64,000 nt of DNA from Methylobacterium tarhaniae (GTDB lineage: Bacteria; Pseudomonadota; Alphaproteobacteria; Rhizobiales; Beijerinckiaceae): NCBI RefSeq assembly GCF_001043955.1, contig NZ_LABZ01000026.1:1-64000 (forward strand). Reading direction: 5' to 3'. Every line of letters starts with the position of its first letter. The first letter of the stretch is position 1. Shown here piece after piece: positions 8,260 to 18,002 of this stretch. Below the pieces are notes generated by a model. That model saw only the letters and a program-made list of their open reading frames with translations. It searched no databases and was not told the origin of the DNA. The position numbers and the translations under genes were made by a program.

Positions 8260-11159
8260 GCGGGCCGCTTCGCGCGCGCCTGACCCGGGCGCCCCGCCTC
8301 GCCGAGCCGGAACGGGCCCGCGCCCGTCTCGACGAGCTCCTCGCCGAGGCGCCGGACCTCGCGCCCCTTCTCGGCGTCGACGGCCCGGCCCGCGACCTCC
8401 TCCTCGGCCTCGCCGACCATTCGCCGTTCCTGTGGGGTCTCGCCGCCCGCGACCCGGCCCGGCTGGCCGGCCTGCTGGAGTGCCCGCCCGAGGACGCGAA
8501 CGCCGCGATCCTGGCCGACCAGCGCGGGGCCGGACTCGCCGGGGGCGACGTCGCCAGGACGCTCCGCCGCAACCGGGCCGCCCACGCGCTGCTGGTGGCG
8601 CTGACCGATATCGGCGGCGTCTGGTCGCTGGAGCAGGTGACGGCGGCGCTCTCCGATTTCGCCGATTCCTCGGTGAGCGCCGCCGTCGACGCGGCCCTCG
8701 TCCAGGCCGCCGGCACCGGCCGGTTCCGTCCGCCGGACCCGGCCCGGCCGCAGGAGGGATCGGGCCTGATCGTGCTCGGCATGGGCAAGCTCGGGGCCGG
8801 CGAGCTGAACTATTCGAGCGACGTCGACCTGATCGTGCTGTTCGATCCCGAGGCCGCTCCCCTGCGCGAGGGGGTCGAGGCGACGCCGTTCTTCAGCCGG
8901 ATCGCGCAAACTGTGGCCAAGCTGCTGCAGGAGCGCACCGCCGACGGCTACGTCCACCGGGTGGATTACCGCCTGCGGCCCGATCCCGGCTCGACGCCGA
9001 CCGCCCTGTCGCTCCCCTCCGCCTATACCTACTACGAGACGGTGGGGCAGAACTGGGAGCGTGCCGCCTTCATCAAGGCCCGGCCCGTCGCCGGCGATCG
9101 CGAGCGGGCCGACGGCTTCCTCGCCGAATTGCGGCCCTTCATCTGGCGCAAGTACTTCGACTTCGCCTCCATCGCCGACGTTCACGCGATGAAGCGGCAG
9201 ATCCACGCCGTGCGCGGCCACGGCGCCATCGCGGTGGCCGGCCACGACATCAAGCTCGGCCGCGGCGGCATCCGCGAGGTCGAGTTCTTCGTCCAGACGC
9301 AGCAGCTCGTCTTCGGCGGCCGGCGCCCGTCGCTGCGCGGCCGGCGCACCCTGGAGATGCTGGCAGCCCTCCACGACGAGGGCTGGATCACCGCGGAGGC
9401 GCGCGACGAGCTCTCCGACGCCTACCGCTTCCTGCGGACCGTCGAGCACCGGCTGCAGATGGTGGCCGACGAGCAGACCCAGCGCCTGCCGGACGAGGCC
9501 CCGAAGCTCGCCCGCTTCGCCCGCTTCCTCGGCTTTTCCGACGAGGCCGCCTTCGGGCAGGCGCTGACCGCCGAGGCGCGCCGGGTGCAGGGCCATTACG
9601 CCCTCCTGTTCGAGGCCGAGCCGGACCTCGCGGCGGAGGTCGGCGACCTCGTCTTCACCGGCGTCGAGGACGACCCCGAGACCCTGGCGACCCTGCGCCG
9701 CCTCGGCTTCCGGAACCCCGAGCGGGCGACCGAGACGGTGCGGGGCTGGCATTTCGGCCGCCGACCGGCGGTGACGAGCCCGCGGGCGCGCGAGGTGCTG
9801 ACCGAGCTGGTCCCGGCCCTGATCCAGGCCCTGTCCGGTACCGCCGACCCGGACGGGGCGCTCGCCGCCCTCGACCGCGCCTTCGGGCGGATGCCGGCCG
9901 CGGTCGAGCTTCTCACCATCCTGCGCTCGCACGAGCGGCTGCGGCTGCTCTTCGCCGACCTCCTCGGCACGGTGCCGCGGCTGGCCGACACGGTGGCCTT
10001 CAGCCCCCACGTCCTCGACGCGGTGATCGACCCCGCCTTCGTGGCGCCGGTGACCGAGGCGGATGCGCTCGCCGAGCAGTTCCGCACCGGCCTGGGCCGG
10101 CCCCGCGACCTCGAGGATTTCCTCGACCGCAGCCGCGACGCCGCCCGGCAGCTGCGCTTCGTCACCGGGGCGCGGCTCCTGTCCGGCATCCTGCCGCCCT
10201 CCGGTGCCGGCCGCGCCTATGCGGGCATCGCCGAGGCGGCCGTCGCCATGGCGCTCCAGGCGGTGGAGGCGGCCTTCGCGGAGGAGCACGGGCGGGTGCC
10301 GGGGGGCCGGTTCGCGGTGCTCGGCCTCGGGCGTCTCGGCTCGCGCCAGCTCACCGCCGATTCCGACCTCGACCTCGTCGTCCTGTACGATTTCGACCAG
10401 GGGCGGCGCGAGAGCGACGGCAAGCGCTCCCTCGACGCGGCGGTGTACTACAACCGCCTGACCCAGCGCCTCGTTGCGGCCCTCACCGTGCCGACCCGGC
10501 GCGGCCGGCTCTACGAGGTGGATTTGCGCCTGCGCCCGAGCGGCGGCCAGGGCCCGATCGCCAACCAGTGGCAGCGTTTCGCGGCCTATTGGCGCGAGGA
10601 GGCGGCCCTGTGGGAGCACATGGCGCTGACCCGGGCGCGGGCCATCGCGGGCGACGCGAGCCTGATCCGCGAGGCCGACGAGGTCGCCGCCTCGGTCCTG
10701 CGCCAGCCCCGCGACGCCGGCTTCGTCGCCGGGGAGGTGCGGGCGATGCGCGCCCTCGTCGCGCGCGAGAAGGGCGATCACGGCCCCCTCGACCTGAAGC
10801 TTGCCCCGGGCGGGCTCCTCGACCTCGATTTCCTGAGCCAGGCCCTGGTCCTGTCCCATGCGAGCGCGCATCCCGACCTCGTCGGCCTCGACGCGCCGGG
10901 GGTGCTGGAGCGCGCCGGTGCCCACGGCCTCGTCGAGGCGGGGCTCGCCGGCCGCCTCGTCACCGCCTACCGGCTCCTCGACGACGTGCATCACTGGCAG
11001 CGCCTGATGGTCGAGGGCGATTTCGGCCGTACCGCCCCGCCGGCGGCCCGCGCCCGCCTCGCCACGGCCCTCGGCCAGCCCGACGAGGCGGCCTTGATCG
11101 CGCAGCTCGCCGAGACCCGGACCGGGGTGCGGGAGGCGTTCGCGGCGATCCTGGGATGA
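8256..11159 (+). CDS. glnE: Bifunctional glutamine synthetase adenylyltransferase / adenylyl-removing enzyme
   Basis: The 967-residue protein has the two-domain architecture of GlnE. The N-terminal adenylyl-removing domain carries a nucleotidyltransferase motif at about 172-195 (LGMGKLGAGELNYSSDVDLIV). The C-terminal adenylyl-transferase domain carries the second motif at about 688-711 (LGLGRLGSRQL then SDLDLVVLYD). GlnE sets glutamine synthetase activity by adding or removing AMP under control of PII protein and glutamine. The GTG start at 8256 overlaps the stop of the kinase gene. Longer upstream frames would run inside the kinase gene and are not credible. Length is near the usual 950-1000 residues. 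Confidence 0.96.
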   Translation: MSGPLRARLTRAPRLAEPERARARLDELLAEAPDLAPLLGVDGPARDLLLGLADHSPFLWGLAARDPARLAGLLECPPEDANAAILADQRGAGLAGGDVARTLRRNRAAHALLVALTDIGGVWSLEQVTAALSDFADSSVSAAVDAALVQAAGTGRFRPPDPARPQEGSGLIVLGMGKLGAGELNYSSDVDLIVLFDPEAAPLREGVEATPFFSRIAQTVAKLLQERTADGYVHRVDYRLRPDPGSTPTALSLPSAYTYYETVGQNWERAAFIKARPVAGDRERADGFLAELRPFIWRKYFDFASIADVHAMKRQIHAVRGHGAIAVAGHDIKLGRGGIREVEFFVQTQQLVFGGRRPSLRGRRTLEMLAALHDEGWITAEARDELSDAYRFLRTVEHRLQMVADEQTQRLPDEAPKLARFARFLGFSDEAAFGQALTAEARRVQGHYALLFEAEPDLAAEVGDLVFTGVEDDPETLATLRRLGFRNPERATETVRGWHFGRRPAVTSPRAREVLTELVPALIQALSGTADPDGALAALDRAFGRMPAAVELLTILRSHERLRLLFADLLGTVPRLADTVAFSPHVLDAVIDPAFVAPVTEADALAEQFRTGLGRPRDLEDFLDRSRDAARQLRFVTGARLLSGILPPSGAGRAYAGIAEAAVAMALQAVEAAFAEEHGRVPGGRFAVLGLGRLGSRQLTADSDLDLVVLYDFDQGRRESDGKRSLDAAVYYNRLTQRLVAALTVPTRRGRLYEVDLRLRPSGGQGPIANQWQRFAAYWREEAALWEHMALTRARAIAGDASLIREADEVAASVLRQPRDAGFVAGEVRAMRALVAREKGDHGPLDLKLAPGGLLDLDFLSQALVLSHASAHPDLVGLDAPGVLERAGAHGLVEAGLAGRLVTAYRLLDDVHHWQRLMVEGDFGRTAPPAARARLATALGQPDEAALIAQLAETRTGVREAFAAILG

Positions 11160-11176
11160 TTGTTCTGGCGCGGTTT

Positions 11177-11200
11177 CCCCTCTCCCGCGTGGGAGAGGGG
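11177..11200. repeat. REP-like hairpin CCCCTCTCCC-GCGT-GGGAGAGGGG
   Basis: A perfect 10-bp inverted repeat lies 17 bp after the glnE stop and is followed by ACAGGGGTGAGGGTG. This hairpin-plus-tail type recurs as an intergenic element in many proteobacterial genomes (general knowledge). It lacks a T-tract. It may slow RNA decay or help end transcription of the glnE operon. The rest of the 259-bp spacer shows nothing else clear. Confidence 0.6.
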
Positions 11201-11418
11201 ACAGGGGTGAGGGTGGCGCGGGTTCCAGATAAGCCACCGAGCATCTCGGCGCCGAGATGCAGCGATTCCTGGCGACCGTGCGGGCGGCCTGAGGGCCGCG
11301 TCGTCCGGCTCGTCGGTTGCGCCCCGGTCCCGCCTCGCCGGGCGCGTGATTCGAGCGCAAGAAGCGGGATGAAGTGCCACCCCCCGGAGCCTTAAGGCTC
11401 GGTCCAGGAGGTGACCGC

Positions 11419-11922
11419 ATGACCGCGTTCCGATGCATTCCCATCGCCACCGAGACGGCCGAGCGCTTCCGGGCGACCGGCATGGACGACCGCGGCAACC
11501 CGATCCGGCGGGTGGTCGCGACACCGGGAGGCGGCTTCCCGTGCCGGCACTGCCTGCGCCTGGCCGAGCCGGGCGAGGCGATGCTGCTCGGCTCCTACGA
11601 CCTGCCGAAGCCGCTGGGGATCTACTGGACGCCGAGCCCGATCTTCCTGCACGAGGCGCGATGCCCCCGCGCCGAGGCCCTCGATGCGGTCGCGCCGATC
11701 GTGCGGGCGAACCCGCTCGTCTCGGTTCGCGCCTACGATGACCTGCACCAGTGCCTCTACGACCTCGGCCATGCCTGCGCCGGCGCGGAGGTCGACGCGC
11801 CCCTCGCGCGTGCGCTCGACGATCCCCGCACGGCCTTCGTGAACATCCACACGGCGCGGCCGGGCTGCCTGCTGGTCCGGGTCGAGCGGAAGCTGGTCGC
11901 GGATGAGGCCTGCGGACAATAG
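11419..11922 (+). CDS. DUF1203 domain-containing protein
   Basis: The 167-residue soluble protein has features of the DUF1203 family. These are an N-terminal FRCIPIATETAERFR segment, a CRHCL motif in which the cysteines could bind a metal, the strand LLGSYDLPKPLGIYWTPSPIFLHE, and a C-terminal FVNIHTARPGCLLVRVER. No reaction is known for the family. The ATG at 11419 follows a strong AGGAGG (11407-11412). It stands alone and is followed directly by repeat copy B. Confidence 0.82.
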   Translation: MTAFRCIPIATETAERFRATGMDDRGNPIRRVVATPGGGFPCRHCLRLAEPGEAMLLGSYDLPKPLGIYWTPSPIFLHEARCPRAEALDAVAPIVRANPLVSVRAYDDLHQCLYDLGHACAGAEVDAPLARALDDPRTAFVNIHTARPGCLLVRVERKLVADEACGQ

Positions 11923-11927
11923 TACCG

Positions 11928-12047
11928 CGGCGCCGTCGAACAGACTCGTTCGAAGGCGCAGGCTCAGTCCGGAGGGGTCTGCGCCGCAGGCGCCAGGGGC
12001 TGATGCTCCGAATGCTGATGCATCGATCTGTCGTTGCATCAGCGCGC
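11928..12047 (+). repeat. Dispersed intergenic repeat, copy B
   Basis: This copy lies right after the DUF1203 stop and is oriented as copy C. It keeps the CGAACA/TGTTCG-like inverted repeat (here with CTCGTTCG), the central CTGCGCCGCAGGCGCCAGG and the distal GATGCATCGA hairpin. One pair in its right arm is mismatched (TCGTTGCATC). It is the most diverged of the three copies. Confidence 0.78.
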
Positions 12048-12113
12048 GGGCAGAAGACTTGCCGAGATCCGCGCGGGTGGCCCCGGCGCGGTTCTGACCG
12101 GAGCGGGTGCCGG

Positions 12114-14465
12114 TTACGCCTCGATCTCCGCCGCCGCGTCCCGGGCCTCGGCCGCGTCGTTGAGGCCGGGCCGCGGCAGGCGCACCAGCACGATCGTGCC
12201 GGTGCCTTCCTCGGAGCGGATGCGCAGACCCCCGCCGTGGAGCTCGGCGAGCGAGCGGGCGATGGCGAGGCCGAGGCCGGAGCCCTTGTAGCTGCGGGCG
12301 AAGTTGGTCTCGACCTGCTCGAACGGATAGCCGAGCTTCGGCAGGGCCGCCTTCGGGATGCCGATACCGCTATCCTCGACGAAGATGTGGACCGAATCGA
12401 GGGCGCGGCGCGTGCGCACCGCCACCCGGCCGGCCTCGGGAGTGAACTTCACGGCATTCTGGAGGAGGTTCACCAGGATCTGGTGCAGGGCGCGCTCGTC
12501 GGCCATCACCAGGGTGCCGGCGCTCATCTCGACGCTGACGGTGAGTCCCTTGGCCCGGGCCGGCTCGGCGATCAGCTTGAGGGCGCGCTCCAGCGCCTCG
12601 CTCACCGCCACCGGCTGCTTGGCGAGCTTCACCCGGCGGGCGTCGATCCGCGACATGTCGAGGATGTCGTCGATCACCGACAGCAGGTAGTGGCCGCTGG
12701 AGCGGATGTCGCGGCAATACTCGCGGTACTTCTCGGAGCCGAGCGACCCGAACACCTCGCTCTCCATCACCTCGGCGAAGCCCAGGATGGCGTTGAGGGG
12801 GGTGCGCAGCTCGTGGCTCATATTGGCCAGGAACTCGGACTTGGAGCGGTTGGCGCTCTCGGCCTGGGCCTTCTGGTCGAGGTAGCGCTCGGCCAGGTCG
12901 GCGAGCTGCTGGGTCTGGATCTCGAGGGTCCGGCGGGAGCGCTTGAGGTCCGCGATGGTGGCGATGAGCTGGCGTTCCGATTCCACGAGCCGCTCCTGGT
13001 GCCGTTTCAGGGCCGTGATGTCGGTGCCGACCGAGACGTAGCCGCCGTCCTTGGTGCGGCGCTCGCTGATCTGCAGCCAGCGCCCATCGGCGAGCTCGGC
13101 CTCGAAGGTGCGGGCTCCCGCTTCCGGGAACTCGCCGGCGGGGATCTCGCGCCGCACGGTCGGCAGGGCGGCGCGCCCCATGATGGCGTCGTAGCGGCGG
13201 CCGGGCTGGGCCTCGTCGGAGGTCAGGGCGTGCAGGCGTCGGAACTTCGAGTTGCACAGGACCAGGCGGTTCTGGGCGTCCCAGAGCACGAAGGCCTCGG
13301 ACACCGCCTCGACGGCGTCGCGCAGGCGCATGTCGGCGGTGGCGGTGGATTCGGCGAGGCGGCGCTGCTCCGAGATGTCGATGACGATGCCGACGAGGTG
13401 CCGGCCGTTATCCTCCAGGTCCTGCACGATCTCCGCCCGGGCCTTGAGCCAGACCCACTCGCCCCCGGCGGCGCGGATGCGGAACTCGTGGTCGACGGTG
13501 GTGTCGCGGGCGGCGAGCTGGCGGGCGAGGCCGTAGAGATCGGTGTCGTCCGGGTGGACGAGGGCGTTGACGTCGCCGAAGGAGAGGAATTCCTGCTCCC
13601 GCACGTAGCCGAGGAGCTGGTACATCGAATCCGACCAGTAGATCCGGCCGCGCGGGATGTCCCAGTCCCACAGGCCGCAGCGGCCGCGGCCGAGGGCCGT
13701 GTCGAGGCGCTGGCGCACCTGCTCGCAGACCCGGTCGACGGCCCGCGCCCGGTCGGCCTGGAGCGCGTAGGCGAGGCCGGTGCAGACCACCACCAGCGTC
13801 ACGGCGCCGACCAGCACCGCGGCGATGCGCGCCCGCCCGGCCCAGATTGCCGTCACCGAGTCGAGGGTCTGCACCACCGCGACCTGCGCGATGCCGACAC
13901 CGCCCGGCACCGCCCGCACCGTCGCCAGCGCCCGCTCGCCGCTGCCGAGCACCACCGGGAGCACGCCGGCGCGCTCGCCCATGATGCCGAGCACATGCAC
14001 CTCGCCGACGAGTTCGGTGAAGCTGCGCGGCAGGCCGGGCTGCTCGGGCAGGGCGGCCAGGATCGCGTCGTCAGCGCCGACCAGGAGGATGCTGCGGCCG
14101 GCCGGCAGGCCGCCGGGCGGCAGCAGGCGCACCAGGCGCTCGCGCAGGGCGGCCGGGGCCATCACCTCCGGCGCCGCCGCGCCGGCGGAGCGGGCGAGGG
14201 AGGTCGGCAGCGTTCCGGCCATCAGCCGGGCCACCAGGTCGATGTCGCGCCGCGCGTCGCCGACCACCTCCTCGCGATGGCCGGAGAGCTGCAGGGCCGT
14301 GACGATCCCGAGGCAGAGAAGAAACGCACCCAGCATCGCCGGGACGGCGAACCGGAGCCAGGATTCCGCATGGGCAAGGCGCTGGTGCGCGGCTTTCGAA
14401 ACCCGGCTGATCCCGAGAATCGTCGCGGCACGCGCAGAGAAGGGGGCGGGATCCGCCTCCAGCAT
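12114..14465 (-). CDS. PleC/DivJ-like PAS-domain sensor histidine kinase
   Basis: The 783-residue membrane kinase has transmembrane segments at about 38-60 and 218-240 around a periplasmic domain. Two PAS-type regions follow (around DWDIPRGRIYWSDSMYQLLGY and AFVLWDAQNRLVLCN), then a coiled linker. The H-box has His551 in NMSHELRTPLNAILGF. The segment after it, with YREYC and SGHYLLSVIDDILDMSRIDA, is characteristic of the PleC/DivJ branch, which controls DivK and the cell cycle in Alphaproteobacteria. The ATPase boxes are intact (NLLQNAVKFTP, DSGIGIP, GSGLGLAI). The ATG at 14465 avoids a non-conserved extension starting at 14537. Its partner regulator is not in the window. Confidence 0.9.
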   Translation of the reverse strand: MLEADPAPFSARAATILGISRVSKAAHQRLAHAESWLRFAVPAMLGAFLLCLGIVTALQLSGHREEVVGDARRDIDLVARLMAGTLPTSLARSAGAAAPEVMAPAALRERLVRLLPPGGLPAGRSILLVGADDAILAALPEQPGLPRSFTELVGEVHVLGIMGERAGVLPVVLGSGERALATVRAVPGGVGIAQVAVVQTLDSVTAIWAGRARIAAVLVGAVTLVVVCTGLAYALQADRARAVDRVCEQVRQRLDTALGRGRCGLWDWDIPRGRIYWSDSMYQLLGYVREQEFLSFGDVNALVHPDDTDLYGLARQLAARDTTVDHEFRIRAAGGEWVWLKARAEIVQDLEDNGRHLVGIVIDISEQRRLAESTATADMRLRDAVEAVSEAFVLWDAQNRLVLCNSKFRRLHALTSDEAQPGRRYDAIMGRAALPTVRREIPAGEFPEAGARTFEAELADGRWLQISERRTKDGGYVSVGTDITALKRHQERLVESERQLIATIADLKRSRRTLEIQTQQLADLAERYLDQKAQAESANRSKSEFLANMSHELRTPLNAILGFAEVMESEVFGSLGSEKYREYCRDIRSSGHYLLSVIDDILDMSRIDARRVKLAKQPVAVSEALERALKLIAEPARAKGLTVSVEMSAGTLVMADERALHQILVNLLQNAVKFTPEAGRVAVRTRRALDSVHIFVEDSGIGIPKAALPKLGYPFEQVETNFARSYKGSGLGLAIARSLAELHGGGLRIRSEEGTGTIVLVRLPRPGLNDAAEARDAAAEIEA

Positions 14466-14664
14466 ACCCAAACCCCCAACGGAACAGAAAGACAGATGCC
14501 GCGGAGGTTCCCGGCAGGCCCCCGAATCGAGCCTCAATCTGGCATTTCCACAAGCATTTTGTCCAGCGCTTCGCGTCTCGGAAATGAAGTGTTAACCAGT
14601 GATCGAAACGCCGGACAAATTCGCGGAATGCGCGATTCTGCTAGTTCGTACAGAGGTTTGTGCA

Positions 14665-17322
14665 TTATCTCACCGGCGCGAGCGATCGCCCGGCGATGTC
14701 GCTGACGTCGGGGGAGAGGCCCGGGGTTTCGGCCACCCGCCGCAGGGCGGATTCGGCCTGCCGGCGGCGTCCGTCCTCGACCATACGCCAAGTATTGAAA
14801 GCAGTTAGCAGCCGCGCCGCGACTTGGGGATTTTTTCCGTCGAGGGCCAGCACCACCTCCGCCGTCAGGTCGTAGCCGGCCCCGTCCGGGCGGTGGAACT
14901 GGGTCGGATTGTTGAGGCTGAAGCTCGCGATCAGGGAGCGGACCCGATTCGGGTTGCCAAGGGAGAAGGCGGGGTGGCGCATCAGCCCGCGGACCCGATC
15001 GAGGGTGCCGGGCTCCGGGATCATCGCCTGCAGGGCGAACCACTTGTCGAGCACCAGGGGCTCGTGCCGGGAGGCCTCGCCGAAGCGGGTCAGCGCCGCC
15101 TCCCGGGCCTCGCCCGGCACCAGGCTCACGGTGGCGAGCGCGGCGAGGCGGTCTGTCATGGTCACGGCGGAATCGAGCTGGGCGACGGCCAAGGCCGTGC
15201 CGGTCTCCGGATCGGCCGCGGTCACGAGGTCGAGGGCGGCGTTGCGCAGGGCCCGCCGGCCGGCGCTGGCGGCGTCGGGGCTGAAGGGCGCGCCGGGCGC
15301 CTCGGCCAGCGCGTCGCGCAACGCGAGCAGCCGGGGCCCGAGGTCGCGGCCGAGCTGGACCCGCAGCGTCTGCCGCGCGCGCCAGATCGCGTCGGGATCG
15401 ACCTCGGCGCCGATCGCCTGGGCGATCTCCTGCTCGCCCGGCAGCGTCAGGACCAGGGCCGCGAAGGCGGGATCGGCCAGGGCCTCGCCGTCGAGGAAGG
15501 TCGCGAGGGCACGGGTCAGCGCCTCGCCCTCCGGCCCGGCCCCGGGGCCGAGCGGCGCGCCGGCCCTCGCGCGGCCGACCAGCACCTCCATGGCGAGGCT
15601 CTGGGCCGCCTGCCAGCGGTTGAAGGCGTCGCCGTCATGGGCGAGCAGGGTCAGGCGCTCGTCCCGCGTGAGCGCGTGCTCGACCTTCACCGGGGCCGAG
15701 AAGCCGCGAAACAGCGAGGGCACCGGCGGCGCCGTCACGCCGGTGAAGACGAGGGTGTCCTCCGCCGTCTCGAGCACGAACACCCCGTCCCGCACCCGCT
15801 CGCTCACCGCCTCGACGGGGCCGCCGCCCGGGGCGACGAGTCCGAGGACGACCGGGATCACCAGGGGACGCGGCGCGGCCCCGGCGGCGGCCTCGGTGGC
15901 GATCACCGGCAGGCTCTGGCGGAAGGTCAGGGTGTAGGTCCGCGCGGCGGCGTCGTGGCGGCCCGACACCGCGACGGTCGGCGTGCCGGCCTGCTCGTAC
16001 CAGCGGGAAAAGGCGGTGAGATCGCGCCCGCTCTCAGCCGCGAAGGCGGCGAGGAAATCCTCCACCGTGGCGGCCGTGCCGTCGCAGATGGCGAAGTAGC
16101 GGTCCATGCCGCGCCGGAAGGTCTCGGGGCCCAGGAGGGTGCGCAGCATCCGGACGATCTCGGCGCCCTTCTCGTAGACCGTCGCGGTGTAGAAGTTGTT
16201 GATCTCGCGATAGGCCTGCGGCCGCACCGGATGGGCGAGCGGGCCGGCATCCTCCGGGAACTGGCGGGCGCGTAGGGTGCGCACCTCGGCGATGCGGTGG
16301 ACCGGGCGCGAGCGCTCGTCGGAGGAGAATTCCTGATCGCGGAAGACCGTCAGGCCCTCCTTGAGGCAGAGCTGGAACCAGTCGCGGCAGGTCACCCGGT
16401 TGCCGGACCAGTTGTGAAAGTATTCATGGGCGATGATCGCCTCGATGTTGGCGTAGTCCGCGTCGGTCGCGGTGTCGGGACTGGCCAGCACGTACTTGTC
16501 GTTGAAGATGTTGAGGCCCTTGTTCTCCATCGCGCCCATGTTGAAGTCGGAGACCGCGACGACGTTGAAGACGTCGAGGTCGTAGGCGCGGCCGAAGGTG
16601 CGCTCGTCCCACGCCATCGAGCGGGCCACCGCGTCGAGGGCGAAGTCGGCGCGGCCCTCCTTGCCGGGCTCGACATAGACGGCGACCTCGACGCTCCGCC
16701 CCTCCATAGTGGTGAAGCGGGAGCCGACCCGGCCGAGGCGGCCGCCGACGAGGGCGAACAGGTAGGCGGGCTTCGGATGGGGGTCGTGCCAGACCGCGTA
16801 GTGGCGGGTCAGGCCCAGCTCGCCCGCCGCCACCGGGTTGCCGTTGCCGAGCAGCACCGGCGCCTCGTGCCGCTCGGCCTCGATCCGCGTGGTGTAGACC
16901 GCCATCACGTCCGGCCGGTCGAGGAAGTAGGTGATGCGCCGGAAGCCGTCGGCCTCGCACTGGGTGCAGTAGACGCCGTTCGAGCGATAGAGCCCCATCA
17001 GCTTGGTGTTGGCACTCGGGTTCACCTGCGTCTCGATCTCGAGCACGAAGGGGCGCTGGGGAGGCTGGTGCAGGGTCAGCGCCCGGGGCGTGACCGCGAT
17101 CGCGCCCGGCCCGGTCGGCTGCCCGTCGAGGGCGATCGCCAGCAGGGTCAGCTCGTCGCCGTCGAGGACGAGGGGCGCCCCGGGCTCACCGGCCGGGTTC
17201 GGCCGCAGGGCCAGCGTCGCGGTGACCCGGGTCTCGGTCGGATGCAGCCGCACGTCGAGGTCGACGCGGTCGATCAGGTAATCGCTCGGGCGGTAATCGG
17301 CGAGGCGAACGATCGTCTGCAT
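14665..17322 (-). CDS. pepN: Aminopeptidase N (M1 metallopeptidase)
   Basis: The 885-residue protein is a gluzincin aminopeptidase. It has the exopeptidase motif GAMENKGLNIFN at about 262-273 and the zinc site HEYFHNW (His299, Glu300, His303) with the downstream Glu in LKEGLTVFRDQEFS at about 322. It continues into the DUF3458 middle domain and a helical C-terminal domain, as in gammaproteobacterial PepN. It removes N-terminal residues from peptides in the cytosol. Length is normal (about 870-890). A GAGGGA ribosome-binding site precedes the ATG. The gene lies 199 bp upstream of the kinase gene on the same strand. Confidence 0.95.
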   Translation of the reverse strand: MQTIVRLADYRPSDYLIDRVDLDVRLHPTETRVTATLALRPNPAGEPGAPLVLDGDELTLLAIALDGQPTGPGAIAVTPRALTLHQPPQRPFVLEIETQVNPSANTKLMGLYRSNGVYCTQCEADGFRRITYFLDRPDVMAVYTTRIEAERHEAPVLLGNGNPVAAGELGLTRHYAVWHDPHPKPAYLFALVGGRLGRVGSRFTTMEGRSVEVAVYVEPGKEGRADFALDAVARSMAWDERTFGRAYDLDVFNVVAVSDFNMGAMENKGLNIFNDKYVLASPDTATDADYANIEAIIAHEYFHNWSGNRVTCRDWFQLCLKEGLTVFRDQEFSSDERSRPVHRIAEVRTLRARQFPEDAGPLAHPVRPQAYREINNFYTATVYEKGAEIVRMLRTLLGPETFRRGMDRYFAICDGTAATVEDFLAAFAAESGRDLTAFSRWYEQAGTPTVAVSGRHDAAARTYTLTFRQSLPVIATEAAAGAAPRPLVIPVVLGLVAPGGGPVEAVSERVRDGVFVLETAEDTLVFTGVTAPPVPSLFRGFSAPVKVEHALTRDERLTLLAHDGDAFNRWQAAQSLAMEVLVGRARAGAPLGPGAGPEGEALTRALATFLDGEALADPAFAALVLTLPGEQEIAQAIGAEVDPDAIWRARQTLRVQLGRDLGPRLLALRDALAEAPGAPFSPDAASAGRRALRNAALDLVTAADPETGTALAVAQLDSAVTMTDRLAALATVSLVPGEAREAALTRFGEASRHEPLVLDKWFALQAMIPEPGTLDRVRGLMRHPAFSLGNPNRVRSLIASFSLNNPTQFHRPDGAGYDLTAEVVLALDGKNPQVAARLLTAFNTWRMVEDGRRRQAESALRRVAETPGLSPDVSDIAGRSLAPVR

Positions 17323-17489
17323 GGGGTCCCTCGGCGGTCTCGCGGGGCGGGGGCGGGATTGAGCCTTTGCACGGCCGCCGGCCGCAGCGCAACGCGGGAT
17401 CGGGCCCTCCCCGCCGGTCGCGCGGCGCCCTAGCTACGGTGCCGGATCCGGCGCCGCGTCAGCGCGCCTCGAACGAAGGATGGAGCGCC

Positions 17490-17930
17490 ATGGAATACCT
17501 GCACACGATGGTCCGCGTCGCCGATCTCGACAAGGCGCTCGACTTCTACTGCAACAAGTTCGGCCTCCAGGAGGTGCGCCGCACCGAGAGCGAGAAGGGC
17601 CGCTACACCCTGGTGTTCCTGGCCGCCCCGGGCGACGCCGCGCGGGCCAAGGACACCAAGTCGCCGCTCCTGGAGCTCACCTACAACTGGGATCCGGAGG
17701 AGTATACCGGCGGACGCAACTTCGGTCATCTGGCCTATCAGGTCGACGACATCTACGCGACCTGCCAGAGGCTGCAGGATGCCGGCGTCACCATCAACCG
17801 CCCGCCGCGGGACGGCCACATGGCCTTCGTGCGCTCGCCCGACGGCATCTCGATCGAGATCCTCCAGAAGGGCGGGCCCAAGCCGCCGCAGGAGCCCTGG
17901 GCCTCGATGCAGAATACCGGCAGCTGGTAG
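17490..17930 (+). CDS. gloA: Lactoylglutathione lyase (glyoxalase I)
   Basis: The 146-residue protein has the two betaalphabetabetabeta modules of glyoxalase I. The expected metal ligands are His5 (YLHTM), Glu62 (LLELTYNWD), His80 (FGHLAYQVDD) and Glu123 (GISIEILQK), matching the His/Glu/His/Glu set of the E. coli enzyme. It converts the methylglyoxal-glutathione hemithioacetal to S-lactoylglutathione. It is slightly longer than the E. coli protein, with a C-terminal WASMQNTGSW tail. An AAGGATGGAG stretch precedes the ATG. It is divergent from pepN. Confidence 0.93.
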   Translation: MEYLHTMVRVADLDKALDFYCNKFGLQEVRRTESEKGRYTLVFLAAPGDAARAKDTKSPLLELTYNWDPEEYTGGRNFGHLAYQVDDIYATCQRLQDAGVTINRPPRDGHMAFVRSPDGISIEILQKGGPKPPQEPWASMQNTGSW

Positions 17931-18002
17931 CCGCCGGCGGGCGGGCCCGAGGCGGCCCGCCCCCCTCGCGGATCTCAGGCCCCGGATCTCAGGCCCAGGA
18001 TC

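Noticed and set aside
7188-11498. 1436-codon open frame antisense to glnE and the kinase
   Set aside because: Arg/Gly-rich composition and no motif; GC-rich codon bias keeps the antisense frame open. glnE on the plus strand has full domain support.
14466-14664. CtrA binding site before the PleC-like kinase
   Set aside because: A single TTAACC is present but not the paired TTAA-N7-TTAA motif.
12003-14705. 900-codon plus-strand frame opposite the PleC-like kinase
   Set aside because: Antisense shadow; no ordered motifs.
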